24,335 nt of DNA from Firm-04 sp003446315 (GCA_946530355.1 CAMNAB010000032.1:1-24335), one strand, 5' to 3'. Shown: positions 14,037-22,435, numbered from the stretch's first letter. Numbers and translations are program-made. The notes: generated by a model from the sequence alone, not told the origin.

Positions 14037-15182
14037 ATGGAAAAGCGGGATAACCGGCCGCGTGTTCTGATTACCGGAAAAGCATATGATCCCCATATCG
14101 GCGGCATCGAGACCGTCATGCAGCAGACCGCTGAATATATGCGCAGATACGCGAAAACCAAAGTGCTCTGCTGCCGGGATGACCGCGGGTTTACAAAAAA
14201 GGATAAGATCCGCAGGGTTCCCGTGACCTATGCAGGCAGCTTCGGCACCGTCGCTTCCTGCCCGATCTCTTTTTCCTATTTCAGCGAATTCCGCCGAAAA
14301 GTCATGCTCGCTGATGTTGTGGAGCTTCATTTGCCCTTTCCGCTTGCAGATCTCGCTTTGCTGCTCTCCGGCTATAAAGGGCGTGTGGTCGTTGCATGGC
14401 ACAGCGATGTCGTGCGGCAGAAACTGATCCTCAAATTCTATAAGCCGCTGATGAAATGGCTGCTCCGGCGTGCCGATACCATCATTGTGGCAACCAAAAA
14501 TCATATCGAAAGTTCCCCGTATCTGCGCCCGTATCGGGAGAAATGCGTGGTCATTCCCTATGGCATTGCGCCGGATGATTATGAGAACAGACCCCATCTC
14601 CAGCCGCTGCAATCCGCTTTGACTGACCCGAATGCAAAGAAAATTTTGTTTACCGGCAGACTCGTCTATTATAAAGGCGCGGACGTTTTGCTCAGGGCTT
14701 TTGCCAAAATAAACGCAAATGCTGAGCTTTTCCTCGCAGGCGGCGGCGTTTTGGAAGATCAGCTCCGTGCCGATGCCGCGGCACTCGGAATTGCGGAGAA
14801 AGTCCACTTCCTCGGCAGACGCATGACGCCGGAACTGCGCGATATGTTCGCTGACTGCGATCTCTTTGTGCTGCCCTCTGTCGCTAACAGTGAGGCGTTC
14901 GGGATCGTGCAGCTCGAAGCAATGGTCAACGGCAAACCCGTCATCAATACCGATCTGCCTACCGGCGTTCCGCTGGTCAGCCTGCATGCAAAGACCGGAT
15001 TGACCGTTCCGCCTGCCGATGCGGATGCCCTCGCTGCGGCAATGGAAAAGCTGATCTGTGACGATCAGCTCCGGGAACAATACGGAAATGCCGCCAGAGA
15101 ACGGGTTTTGCAGGAGTTCGCACTCGATACGGTTATGAGAAAAACACGGGATACCCTTTTGCAAAATGTGCGAACCCGCTGA
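14037..15182 (+). CDS. GT4-family glycosyltransferase (WbpZ-like)
   Basis: A 381-residue GT-B glycosyltransferase. The N-terminus VLITGKAYDPHIGGIETVMQ is typical of GT4 enzymes with the glycine-rich acceptor loop (HIGGIE). The C-lobe shows ILFTGRLVYYKGADVLL, LFLAGGG and E-x7-E in SEAFGIVQLE. Homologous WbpZ/WbdC-like enzymes add mannose or D-rhamnose from GDP donors to start a homopolymer, but sequence alone does not give the linkage. ATG 14037 follows GGAGGA (14025-14030). Between it and rmd there are only 29 bases. With the enzyme at 11854 and the fusion at 19906, the operon encodes three cytoplasmic GT4-type domains. Confidence 0.9.
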   Translation: MEKRDNRPRVLITGKAYDPHIGGIETVMQQTAEYMRRYAKTKVLCCRDDRGFTKKDKIRRVPVTYAGSFGTVASCPISFSYFSEFRRKVMLADVVELHLPFPLADLALLLSGYKGRVVVAWHSDVVRQKLILKFYKPLMKWLLRRADTIIVATKNHIESSPYLRPYREKCVVIPYGIAPDDYENRPHLQPLQSALTDPNAKKILFTGRLVYYKGADVLLRAFAKINANAELFLAGGGVLEDQLRADAAALGIAEKVHFLGRRMTPELRDMFADCDLFVLPSVANSEAFGIVQLEAMVNGKPVINTDLPTGVPLVSLHAKTGLTVPPADADALAAAMEKLICDDQLREQYGNAARERVLQEFALDTVMRKTRDTLLQNVRTR

Positions 15183-15211
15183 TAATAATACAGATGAAAG
15201 GAATACTGCAT

Positions 15212-16180
15212 ATGAAGGCTTTGATTCTGGGTGCAGCCGGATTTGTCGGTGCATATGCCATCCGGCAGTTCGCAGAGGGCTGCGGCTGGGATACACATGC
15301 TGCAAAAATGAAGCAGGAATCCATCCCGGAAGCATTGTGCGGACTGTGCACGGTGCATGATTTTGATTTGCTCGACGCGGACGGAATGTGTACGCTGTTA
15401 CAGGAGATCCAGCCGGATCTGATCCTGCACCTCGCTGCACAAAGCTCTGTGGCGCTCTCCTGGAAACAGCCCCAACTGACCGTCGATGTCAATATCAAGG
15501 GGACGGTCAATCTGCTCGAAGCGGTGCGTGCGCTCCCGCAATGCCCGAGAATCCTGCTTGTCGGTTCCAGCGAGGAATACGGTGCGCTGAAACCCGAACA
15601 AATGCCCGTTTCTGAGGATACGCCGCTGCATCCGGCAAATGTCTATGCTGCGACAAAAGCTGCTGCCGAACAGCTCGCTGCACTCTATTATAAGGCTTAT
15701 GGCATCCCCGTTCTTTGTGTGCGGGCGTTCAATCATATCGGCTGCGGACAAAGCACAGCCTTCGCTGTGCCCGATTTCTGCCGCCAGACCGCTGAGATCG
15801 AGGCGGGTCTGCGGGAAGCTGTCATCCGCACCGGCAATCTCTCCGCGAAACGCGATTTTACCGATGTGCGCGATATCGTGCGTGCCTACGCCATGCTCCT
15901 CGAAAAGGGGCGTGCCGGCGAAATCTATAACGTCGGAAGCGGTAAGGCAATCGCTGTTTCTGATATTCTGGAACAGATCCGCAGCATGAGCCTTGTCCCG
16001 TTCCGTACCGAAACCGATCCGGAAAGACTCAGACCTGTCGATGTTCCCATCGTTGCTGCCGATACTGCCAAACTGCGGCAGGATACCGGTTGGGAACCGC
16101 AAATTCCGCTTGCCGATACGCTGCGGAGTATTCTTGACGCTGCGCGTCAGCATCTGAAGGAGAACGATCTTGCATGTTAA
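15212..16180 (+). CDS. rmd: GDP-4-keto-6-deoxy-D-mannose reductase (Rmd-like)
   Basis: A 322-residue extended short-chain dehydrogenase that should reduce the 4-keto group of the Gmd product to give GDP-D-rhamnose. The dinucleotide loop is G7-AA-G10-FV-G13; the active site is Ser119/Ser120 in VGSSEEYG and the Tyr145/Lys149 pair in YAATK. HLAAQSSVALSWK, FNHIGCGQ and GNLSAKRDFTDVRD match Rmd enzymes such as those of Pseudomonas and Aneurinibacillus. A related enzyme, Tld, makes GDP-6-deoxy-D-talose, and motif reading cannot exclude it. It is not a GDP-fucose synthase by these motifs. ATG 15212 is preferred to ATG 15194 because AAAGGA lies nine bases upstream. Its end overlaps the permease gene by seven bases. 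Confidence 0.88.
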   Translation: MKALILGAAGFVGAYAIRQFAEGCGWDTHAAKMKQESIPEALCGLCTVHDFDLLDADGMCTLLQEIQPDLILHLAAQSSVALSWKQPQLTVDVNIKGTVNLLEAVRALPQCPRILLVGSSEEYGALKPEQMPVSEDTPLHPANVYAATKAAAEQLAALYYKAYGIPVLCVRAFNHIGCGQSTAFAVPDFCRQTAEIEAGLREAVIRTGNLSAKRDFTDVRDIVRAYAMLLEKGRAGEIYNVGSGKAIAVSDILEQIRSMSLVPFRTETDPERLRPVDVPIVAADTAKLRQDTGWEPQIPLADTLRSILDAARQHLKENDLAC

Positions 16181-16953
16181 ATAAGCTGAAAGAACTTTAT
16201 CAGTACCGCGAAATGATCGTCAGTCTGGTACGGAAAGATCTGAAAGGCAGATATAAAGGCAGTGTGCTGGGGTTCCTGTGGACTTTTATCAATCCGCTGC
16301 TCCAGCTTCTGGTCTATACAATGGTTTTTTCGGTGATCCTCAAAAGCGGGATCCCGAATTACTATCTGCATTTGTTCGTGGCGCTGGTGCCGTGGATCTA
16401 TTTCGCTTCCTCACTCGGTACCGGCTCGAAACTGATCCTCGATCAGAAAAATATGATAAAGAAAATTTACTTCCCGCGGGAAGTGCTGCCGGTCGCTTAT
16501 ACCATCAGCAGCTTCTGCAATATGCTGTTTTCCTTTATCATCGTGTTCCTCGTCATCGCCGTCATGCGGCTGGGCGTGAATTTTGCCGCGCTGCCGTGGC
16601 TCATTCCTGTCATGGCGATCCAGTTTTTGCTCGTGCTCGGAATGAATCTCATTACTTCATCCGTCACGGTCTATATCCGCGATCTGGAGCATATCATGGG
16701 TGTGTTCAGTATGGCGTGGATGTATCTTTCCCCCGTTGTGTACGGCATTCAGTTCATTCCCGATGAATGGCATAAGCTCTATCTGATGAATCCAATGGCG
16801 CCGCTGCTGATCTCGTATCGGGATATCCTCTACTATAAACAGGCTCCCAATCCGATCCAGCTCCGCAATGCGCTGCTCATCAGTCTGGTTGTGTTTGCAG
16901 TCGGATGTCTGACATTTCAAAAACTGCAAAAACGATTTGCGGAGGAATTGTAA
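16174..16953 (+). CDS. wzm: ABC-2 polysaccharide export permease (Wzm/TagG type)
   Basis: A 259-residue membrane subunit of a polysaccharide ABC exporter. An amphipathic N-terminal helix with SLVRKDLKGRYKGS precedes six predicted membrane helices; LGFLWTFINPLLQL and the late YLSPVVYGIQFIP are standard blocks of this family (Wzm, TagG, RfbA). Such permeases form the channel through which undecaprenyl-linked glycans cross the membrane. The start codon overlaps the end of rmd, and its stop overlaps the ATG of the next gene (TAATG), so the three are translationally coupled. Its ATPase is encoded one gene further on rather than adjacent. The symbol is given by family analogy. Confidence 0.92.
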   Translation: MLNKLKELYQYREMIVSLVRKDLKGRYKGSVLGFLWTFINPLLQLLVYTMVFSVILKSGIPNYYLHLFVALVPWIYFASSLGTGSKLILDQKNMIKKIYFPREVLPVAYTISSFCNMLFSFIIVFLVIAVMRLGVNFAALPWLIPVMAIQFLLVLGMNLITSSVTVYIRDLEHIMGVFSMAWMYLSPVVYGIQFIPDEWHKLYLMNPMAPLLISYRDILYYKQAPNPIQLRNALLISLVVFAVGCLTFQKLQKRFAEEL

Positions 16954-18656
16954 TGGAGAAGGCAAAACAGATCATCCGGAAATATCTCCCTGCTGCGGCG
17001 TTTGCCGCGGCTTTGCTTTGGCTGCTCTATCAGATCTATCCCGTCATCTTTGCTACGCATGACGATATGCGCAATTATACCATCGTGCGCGAAGGTTCGC
17101 TGTTTCAGCTCGCATGGGAACAGGCTGTCTGCGGCAGAATCTCTCAGCTTTGGAATACCTTGCTGCTCGGCATCCCGTTCCTTGCAGATAAAGTCTGGTT
17201 CTATAAGGCGATTGCATATGCATGCCTGCTGTTCGATATCGGCTCCTGCCGGCTCCTGCTCAAAGCACATGTCAGCAAACCGCTTGCGGATATGTCTGCT
17301 ATTCTGATCGTTTCGTGGGCTTGTCTCTCGAATTATCACAATATGCTGGTGTCATATGCGCTGTGTCATCAGCTCCCGATCGCTTTCCTGTTCCTCTCTT
17401 TGTATTTCTTCGGCAATACACTCAAAAAACCAAGCAAAAAACAGGCTGCGCTCAGCGCTCTCTTTCTGCTGCTTGCCTGCATGATCTATGAAGCCTTTCT
17501 GCCTGCGGTCTTCCTCTTTGCCGGGTGGTCTTTGCTCCATGAAAGTGCAAAGGAACAGAAATGCAGCTATTTTGCATTCCTCAAAAAGGCTTCCCGCCGC
17601 ATTTTGCCCCATCTTTCCGTGCTCGCAGGCTATATGATGATCTATTACGGTTGGCGGCATTTTTATCCGACACGATATGACGGCACTTCCTTCAGCTTTC
17701 AGGATCCCTTTATGAGCCTGCTGACCGCGCTGTTCTATGCGATCTCCTTCTTCCCTGTGACCGAAATGATGAATTATACCAAAAGAAGTCCGGTGCCGCT
17801 GCAATCCATTCTGGAGCATATTTCTGTGGCTGCATGGATCGTTTCGGCACTGACCGCGGCTGCTTTTGCCATCCTGCTCCCGCGGATGAAAACCGATAAA
17901 CGCAAGCTGTTTGCCTGCTCCCTGCTCTCCGGTGTCGGCGTGCTGATCCCGGTGCTCGTCATCAGCCTCACACCCAAATATCCCGACTGGATCCGGCGCG
18001 GAGCGATCGGCTATCTGCCCTCTTATTACAGCTTCTTCTTTTTGGTCATCTTTATCGCCGTCGGGATGGTGCGCCTCTATACGGCTTTGCCCGACAAGCA
18101 TTATCGCACCACTGTGCGCGTATTCCTGACCGCTGCGGTCTTCTTCGTTTCGCTGACCGCCAATGCCGTCACTTCCATCTGGCGGCCGTATTTCGATATC
18201 CAGTCACTCCGGTATCGCAATTTTCAGCATGCCGTTTCCACTGAACCGGTGTGCGTGCTGGATACTTCCTGGCAGATCTATGCACCCGATAATCCCGGCA
18301 TCCACCTCGACAAAGGTCTGACAGAAAAATTTTTGCAGCTCTATAATCCGAATCAGGTGGATTATCTCAAAGCAGATGCGCCGCTTTCGGATGCGAAACA
18401 GACACTCGTGCTCCGGATGCCCGAAAACTATTCCTATGCCGTGCTCGGTGCTGCGGATCATGAACTGTGCGCCGATTCTGTGACCGTCCGGACTCTGGTG
18501 CCGGATGCGCAGGATATCATCCTGTATGATACGGACGGAAATGCCGTAGAATATGACGGGGTGCATGACGGCGATGTGCTGCGTGCGCCGGATGGTTCGG
18601 CGTTTGACCTGAATGTGCGCACAAAACTTGCACCCGCGGGTGCTCCGCAATCATAA
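16953..18656 (+). CDS. Polytopic membrane protein, GT-C glycosyltransferase-like
   Basis: A 567-residue protein with about ten hydrophobic helices across residues 10-400 and a soluble C-terminal part of about 150 residues, probably outside the cell. After the first helix, the loop contains HDDMRN (Asp37-Asp38), at the place where GT-C glycosyltransferases keep their catalytic acidic pair; YEAFLP later follows a helix as in some GtrII-like proteins. GT-C enzymes use polyprenyl-phosphate sugars and act outside the membrane, so it could decorate the exported chain. A family assignment cannot be made with certainty and no polyprenyl-phosphate sugar synthase is encoded here. ATG 16953 follows GGAGG by seven bases and overlaps the permease stop by one base. 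Confidence 0.7.
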   Translation: MEKAKQIIRKYLPAAAFAAALLWLLYQIYPVIFATHDDMRNYTIVREGSLFQLAWEQAVCGRISQLWNTLLLGIPFLADKVWFYKAIAYACLLFDIGSCRLLLKAHVSKPLADMSAILIVSWACLSNYHNMLVSYALCHQLPIAFLFLSLYFFGNTLKKPSKKQAALSALFLLLACMIYEAFLPAVFLFAGWSLLHESAKEQKCSYFAFLKKASRRILPHLSVLAGYMMIYYGWRHFYPTRYDGTSFSFQDPFMSLLTALFYAISFFPVTEMMNYTKRSPVPLQSILEHISVAAWIVSALTAAAFAILLPRMKTDKRKLFACSLLSGVGVLIPVLVISLTPKYPDWIRRGAIGYLPSYYSFFFLVIFIAVGMVRLYTALPDKHYRTTVRVFLTAAVFFVSLTANAVTSIWRPYFDIQSLRYRNFQHAVSTEPVCVLDTSWQIYAPDNPGIHLDKGLTEKFLQLYNPNQVDYLKADAPLSDAKQTLVLRMPENYSYAVLGAADHELCADSVTVRTLVPDAQDIILYDTDGNAVEYDGVHDGDVLRAPDGSAFDLNVRTKLAPAGAPQS

Positions 18657-18661
18657 TCCTG

Positions 18662-19879
18662 ATGGAAAGGCAGGCGAATGCATTGGCTGCAATAGAAATC
18701 AAAAATCTCACCAAATCGTTTCGGGTGTATGCCGATCAGGGGCATTCCCTCAAAGAAAAAGCACTGTCGGCACGCCGCCGGCATTATGAGAAACGAATGG
18801 TGCTCAATGATATTTCGCTGACCGTTCAGAAAGGCGAAGCCATCGGACTGGTCGGGAAAAACGGCTGCGGAAAATCGACGCTGCTCAAACTCATGAGCCG
18901 CATCCTCTATCCGGACAGCGGCAGTGTGAAGCTCGAAGGCAGAGTTTCTTCTCTGATCGAACTCGGCGCGGGCTTCCATCCCGATATGACCGGCAGAGAG
19001 AATATCTTTACCAATGCTTCGATCTTCGGACTGACGCATAAGGAGATCGAGGAGCAGCTCGATGAGATCATCGAATTCTCTGAGATGCAGGAGTTTATTG
19101 ATAACCCCGTTCGCACCTATTCTTCCGGTATGTATATGCGGCTCGCGTTTTCGGTCGCCATTCATGTCGGGGCGGATATTCTGCTCATTGATGAGATCCT
19201 TGCCGTCGGAGATGCCGCGTTTCAGGCAAAATGCTTCGAACGGCTCATGGAGATCAAAGGGTCCGGCACGACCATCGTCATCGTTTCGCACAGTATGGCG
19301 CAGCTCGAACGCATCTGCGACCGTACTGTCTGGATCGAAAGCGGAAAAGTGCGCATGGAAGGTGCGCCCAATGAGGTGCATCCGATGTATCTCGACTTTA
19401 TGGGACAGCGGCGGCAGCTCAGCGGCGGGAATCAGCAGCTCGCAGACCGGGAACATTCCGATTCTCCGGCACATTGGACCGATATCTGTCTGCTGAATGA
19501 ACAGGGCGAACGCATTGAAAAATTCCGCACCGGCGATACCGTCATTTTGCAGCTCACCTATGATGCCGATCCCGACCGCGCAGAGGAAGCACTCATCGGT
19601 CTTGCGCTCTATCGCGCCGATAAAGCACTCTGCTATGGTACCAATACCCAGCGGGAACGGCTCAAACCGGTCAGATTGCAGGCGCATGGCGTGATCCGGT
19701 GTACCTTTGCACCGATGAATCTCATCGCCGGAACATATTGGTTTGATGTCGGTCTGCGCAGAATGGATATGTTTGCTTATGACTACGCAGCCCAGGCTGT
19801 GCGGTTTACGGTCTATAATACAATAGATGAAACCGGTGTGACTCGTCTGGAACACACATGGGAGATCCCGGATGCTTAA
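18662..19879 (+). CDS. wzt: Polysaccharide ABC exporter ATPase with C-terminal glycan-binding domain (Wzt type)
   Basis: A 405-residue ATP-binding subunit. The nucleotide-binding domain has Walker A GKNGCGKST (residues 65-73), signature YSSGM (153-157), Walker B ILLIDE (173-178) and the switch His210. Residues about 270-400 form an added beta-rich domain of the Wzt_C kind. In E. coli O9a and similar systems this domain binds the modified non-reducing end of the finished glycan and licenses export; TagH-type exporters and capsule exporters lack it. ATG 18662 is used, but has no ribosome binding site; TTG 18683 after GGCAGGCG is a fair alternative that would remove seven residues. It pairs with the permease at 16174, with the GT-C-like gene in between. 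Confidence 0.92.
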   Translation: MERQANALAAIEIKNLTKSFRVYADQGHSLKEKALSARRRHYEKRMVLNDISLTVQKGEAIGLVGKNGCGKSTLLKLMSRILYPDSGSVKLEGRVSSLIELGAGFHPDMTGRENIFTNASIFGLTHKEIEEQLDEIIEFSEMQEFIDNPVRTYSSGMYMRLAFSVAIHVGADILLIDEILAVGDAAFQAKCFERLMEIKGSGTTIVIVSHSMAQLERICDRTVWIESGKVRMEGAPNEVHPMYLDFMGQRRQLSGGNQQLADREHSDSPAHWTDICLLNEQGERIEKFRTGDTVILQLTYDADPDRAEEALIGLALYRADKALCYGTNTQRERLKPVRLQAHGVIRCTFAPMNLIAGTYWFDVGLRRMDMFAYDYAAQAVRFTVYNTIDETGVTRLEHTWEIPDA

Positions 19880-19905
19880 CCGAACCTTGGAAAGGAAGAT
19901 GAAAA

Positions 19906-22296
19906 ATGGGTCAGGACGAACTGGATAAGCGGCTGCGTGCGCTGCATAATACAGCGGACAGCTTTTCGATTCCGACTGTACCGGACGGAAGTTTCAAATC
20001 CGCTAAGAAACTCGGAAGAAAAATGACGGATTGGTATGTGCAGCCCTTCGGCGCGGCACAGAATGATTTCAATAATCAGACCGCCGATACCATCGCGGAA
20101 CTGAAACGGCAGGTCGATCGGCTGCGGGAACAGATCGCGGAAACCGAAGAACGTACCATGCAGCGGGATGCCGATCTGAAACAGGAATTGCGGCAGGAAC
20201 AGCGGAATGCGCTTGCCAGAAGCAATACGGCGCAGCAGCAAGCCTTCGAAGCGCTGACTGCCAGTATTGACCGGACGCTGAGCTATACCGCGCCCGAACG
20301 CCGCAGCAGCGCCGGTGTGCTGCCGCTGACAAAACTGCCCGTCATCGGGACAGAAGCACTCTTTCAGGAATTCCGTGCCGTGCAGGGTGCGGACAGCTCT
20401 GAGGATGCACAGAAGGCGCTCGATGTGCTGGGCGCGGATTATCGCTCCCTGCTCGAAGATTCCGTCCGGAAACTCACAAGCCCGCAGACCAGTAAGCCGA
20501 TCGCGCTGGTCGTGCGCTCCTTTATGCAGAATGCCGGTATGGAAGCCATTCGCAATGAGGTCTGGGATCTCTATATGCTGCTGCGTGATGCAAGCCGCTA
20601 TCCCGCCTGCATCCTCTCCATTGAACCCGATTCCGAACCGGAAGTCCGGCGCGGCGATGTGCATTATGTGCCCGAAAAACAAGTCTCCGATTGGCTGCGC
20701 CGCTTCGATCCGGCTTTGCTCATCTTCTGCGAGAGTACGTCCGGTATCCTGAAAGCTGCCGATCACAGCATGCTGCTGCGCAATGCCATTGTCCGGCTCA
20801 GCGGTCAGAATCCTTTGCAGGGTGTGCGGAGCAGCTCTATGCAGGAATTCGTGCACCTTTGCGATCTCGGTGTGCAGCATTACTGCACGGCATCGCAATA
20901 TGCTGCGAATGTGATGGAAGAATACGGCTTCCGCAGACCCGAAGTGCTGTATCCCTATATTGATCTGCAAAAACCGATCTTCTGCCGCAAACCGCGTGCG
21001 TTTGATCCGGCACATGTCACGATCGGATTTGCTTCTTCTCCGATGCTGCCGGAACAGTCTGAATCCCGCGGGATCCCCGCACTTTGTCAGGTCGTGCAGC
21101 AGAATCCGGATATGCACTTTATCGTGCTCTGGCGGGATGCAAAAAGCGTTCCCGTGCCAACAGAACTCGAACAGGCGGAAAACTGTGAGGTGCGTCTCGG
21201 CAAATGCGATATGACTCAGTTCTTTGAGGAGATCGACTGCGTGCTCATCCCGTATGCAGATGAGAACTTTAATCATGCATGCTCCCTCTCTGCCGTCGAA
21301 GGCATGATTATGGGTATCCCTGCGGTCGCAACCCCGGAAGCCGGTGTCTCGGAACTGATCGACGCTTGCGGACTCGGTATCGTTGCAAACGGAACCGATG
21401 CCGATGCAATCAGCAATGCGCTCCGGCAGATCCCGGCACAGTATCCCGCTTTCCGTGAGGCGTGGCGCACCGAAAAATTGCTTGGTCTGATCTCCGGCAA
21501 GGCGTTTGTCCGCTTCGCTGAGGATTGCATCGCAGAATCCGTGCCGCAGGGCGTGCATACACTCTATGAATGGGACCGGCAGCTTAAACAGGAAAACCGC
21601 CATCTCGTCAGGGGTGCTGCTGCGCTCAAGGCTTACTATCAGCGGCAAGAGGTCGCTTCTAATTATACCGAAGACCGGTTTACCGAATATCCGCAGAATT
21701 GCTTCGATCTGATGGAACGCAAGAGCGTTTCTGTCCTGCTGGAGCACTATCTCGCCGGAAATCCTGCCGCCGAATTGCTCGATCTCGCTTGCGGAAACGG
21801 CAGAATCATGCAGGAATTGCGTGCCTTCGGTCATTGCACTGCCTGCGATGCTTCTCCTGCGATGCTCAATGTCATCCGGGAACGCTTTGCAGATGATCCG
21901 CCGGATGTCAGGGAAGCCGATCTGCTCTCCTTTGAACCGGATCAGCAGTATGATGCGGTCACCATTTTCCGGTTTATCCGGCATTATGAATACGGCACCC
22001 GCAGACAGCTCTGGGCAAAGCTGCACCGCGCTTTGAAAGAAAACGGCGTGCTGCTCTTTGATGTCCCGAATGTGCGCTTCGAGATCCCGCACAGACAGAA
22101 AAACGGTTGGGGAAAATATCATATCTATGACGTTTTCTGGACACGCGCTTCCATCGAAAAGGAACTTGCCGATAACGGCTTCCGGCTCCTTGCTCTGGTG
22201 CCGGTCGGACAGGGATTGTATCCGATGCCCGCTGAATATCGCAATGAACCCATGACATGGACCGCTGCCGTGACACCGGTCAATACAGAATCATGA
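19906..22296 (+). CDS. Coiled-coil / glycosyltransferase / methyltransferase fusion
   Basis: A 796-residue cytoplasmic protein with three parts. Residues about 60-115 are a Glu/Arg/Gln-rich segment with heptad-like spacing, predicted as a coiled coil. Residues about 160-540 resemble a GT-B glycosyltransferase of the GT4 kind, with a C-lobe ending in SAVEGMIMGIPAVATPEAGVSE; the usual first Glu of E-x7-E is His457 (second is Glu465; the nearest Glu is 453). Residues about 600-790 are a class I SAM methyltransferase: LLDLACGNGR (624-633), acidic Asp648 after strand 2, and a late LFDVPN strand. In O9a-type systems a coiled-coil protein with a methyltransferase (WbdD) caps and measures the chain; here the same elements appear with a transferase. 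The role as capping enzyme is inference. Last gene before the terminator; ATG 19906 follows AAAGGAAG. Confidence 0.82.
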   Translation: MGQDELDKRLRALHNTADSFSIPTVPDGSFKSAKKLGRKMTDWYVQPFGAAQNDFNNQTADTIAELKRQVDRLREQIAETEERTMQRDADLKQELRQEQRNALARSNTAQQQAFEALTASIDRTLSYTAPERRSSAGVLPLTKLPVIGTEALFQEFRAVQGADSSEDAQKALDVLGADYRSLLEDSVRKLTSPQTSKPIALVVRSFMQNAGMEAIRNEVWDLYMLLRDASRYPACILSIEPDSEPEVRRGDVHYVPEKQVSDWLRRFDPALLIFCESTSGILKAADHSMLLRNAIVRLSGQNPLQGVRSSSMQEFVHLCDLGVQHYCTASQYAANVMEEYGFRRPEVLYPYIDLQKPIFCRKPRAFDPAHVTIGFASSPMLPEQSESRGIPALCQVVQQNPDMHFIVLWRDAKSVPVPTELEQAENCEVRLGKCDMTQFFEEIDCVLIPYADENFNHACSLSAVEGMIMGIPAVATPEAGVSELIDACGLGIVANGTDADAISNALRQIPAQYPAFREAWRTEKLLGLISGKAFVRFAEDCIAESVPQGVHTLYEWDRQLKQENRHLVRGAAALKAYYQRQEVASNYTEDRFTEYPQNCFDLMERKSVSVLLEHYLAGNPAAELLDLACGNGRIMQELRAFGHCTACDASPAMLNVIRERFADDPPDVREADLLSFEPDQQYDAVTIFRFIRHYEYGTRRQLWAKLHRALKENGVLLFDVPNVRFEIPHRQKNGWGKYHIYDVFWTRASIEKELADNGFRLLALVPVGQGLYPMPAEYRNEPMTWTAAVTPVNTES

Positions 22297-22305
22297 CGCA
22301 ATCGG

Positions 22306-22347
22306 GCAGGGGAATCCGGACATCAGACGGATTCTCCTGCTTTTTTT
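22306..22347 (+). terminator. Rho-independent terminator of the polysaccharide operon
   Basis: GCAGGGGAATCCG (22306-22318) pairs with CGGATTCTCCTGC (22328-22340) across 13 positions, one being G-U, around a 9-base loop, followed by seven Ts (22341-22347). It begins nine bases after the stop of the fusion gene and closes the operon. Confidence 0.95.
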
Positions 22348-22357
22348 CGCTGTATGC

Positions 22358-22386
22358 TTGACTTTCCGTTGGGTTTGTGATATACT
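22358..22386 (+). promoter_or_regulatory. Promoter of ileS
   Basis: TTGACT (22358-22363) and TATACT (22381-22386) have a 17-bp spacer. The predicted leader (from about 22393 to 22435) is only about 43 bases, too short for a T-box. Confidence 0.85.
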
Positions 22387-22435
22387 AAACCTGTATGTTT
22401 TTACATGATTATACCGCAGAAAGGAAGTTCCGCCA

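Noticed and set aside
13902..15440. 512-codon minus-strand frame
   Set aside because: It is antisense across the end of one gene, the whole WbpZ-like glycosyltransferase and the start of rmd, with no ribosome binding site or recognisable domain.
19876..22122. Long open frame of 748 codons on the minus strand
   Set aside because: It lies fully antisense to the glycosyltransferase/methyltransferase fusion, which has clear domains and a ribosome binding site; the antisense frame is open through codon bias and its peptide shows no family motifs.
22348..22435. T-box riboswitch upstream of ileS
   Set aside because: The leader after the promoter is only about 43 bases and holds no terminator/antiterminator or specifier loop.
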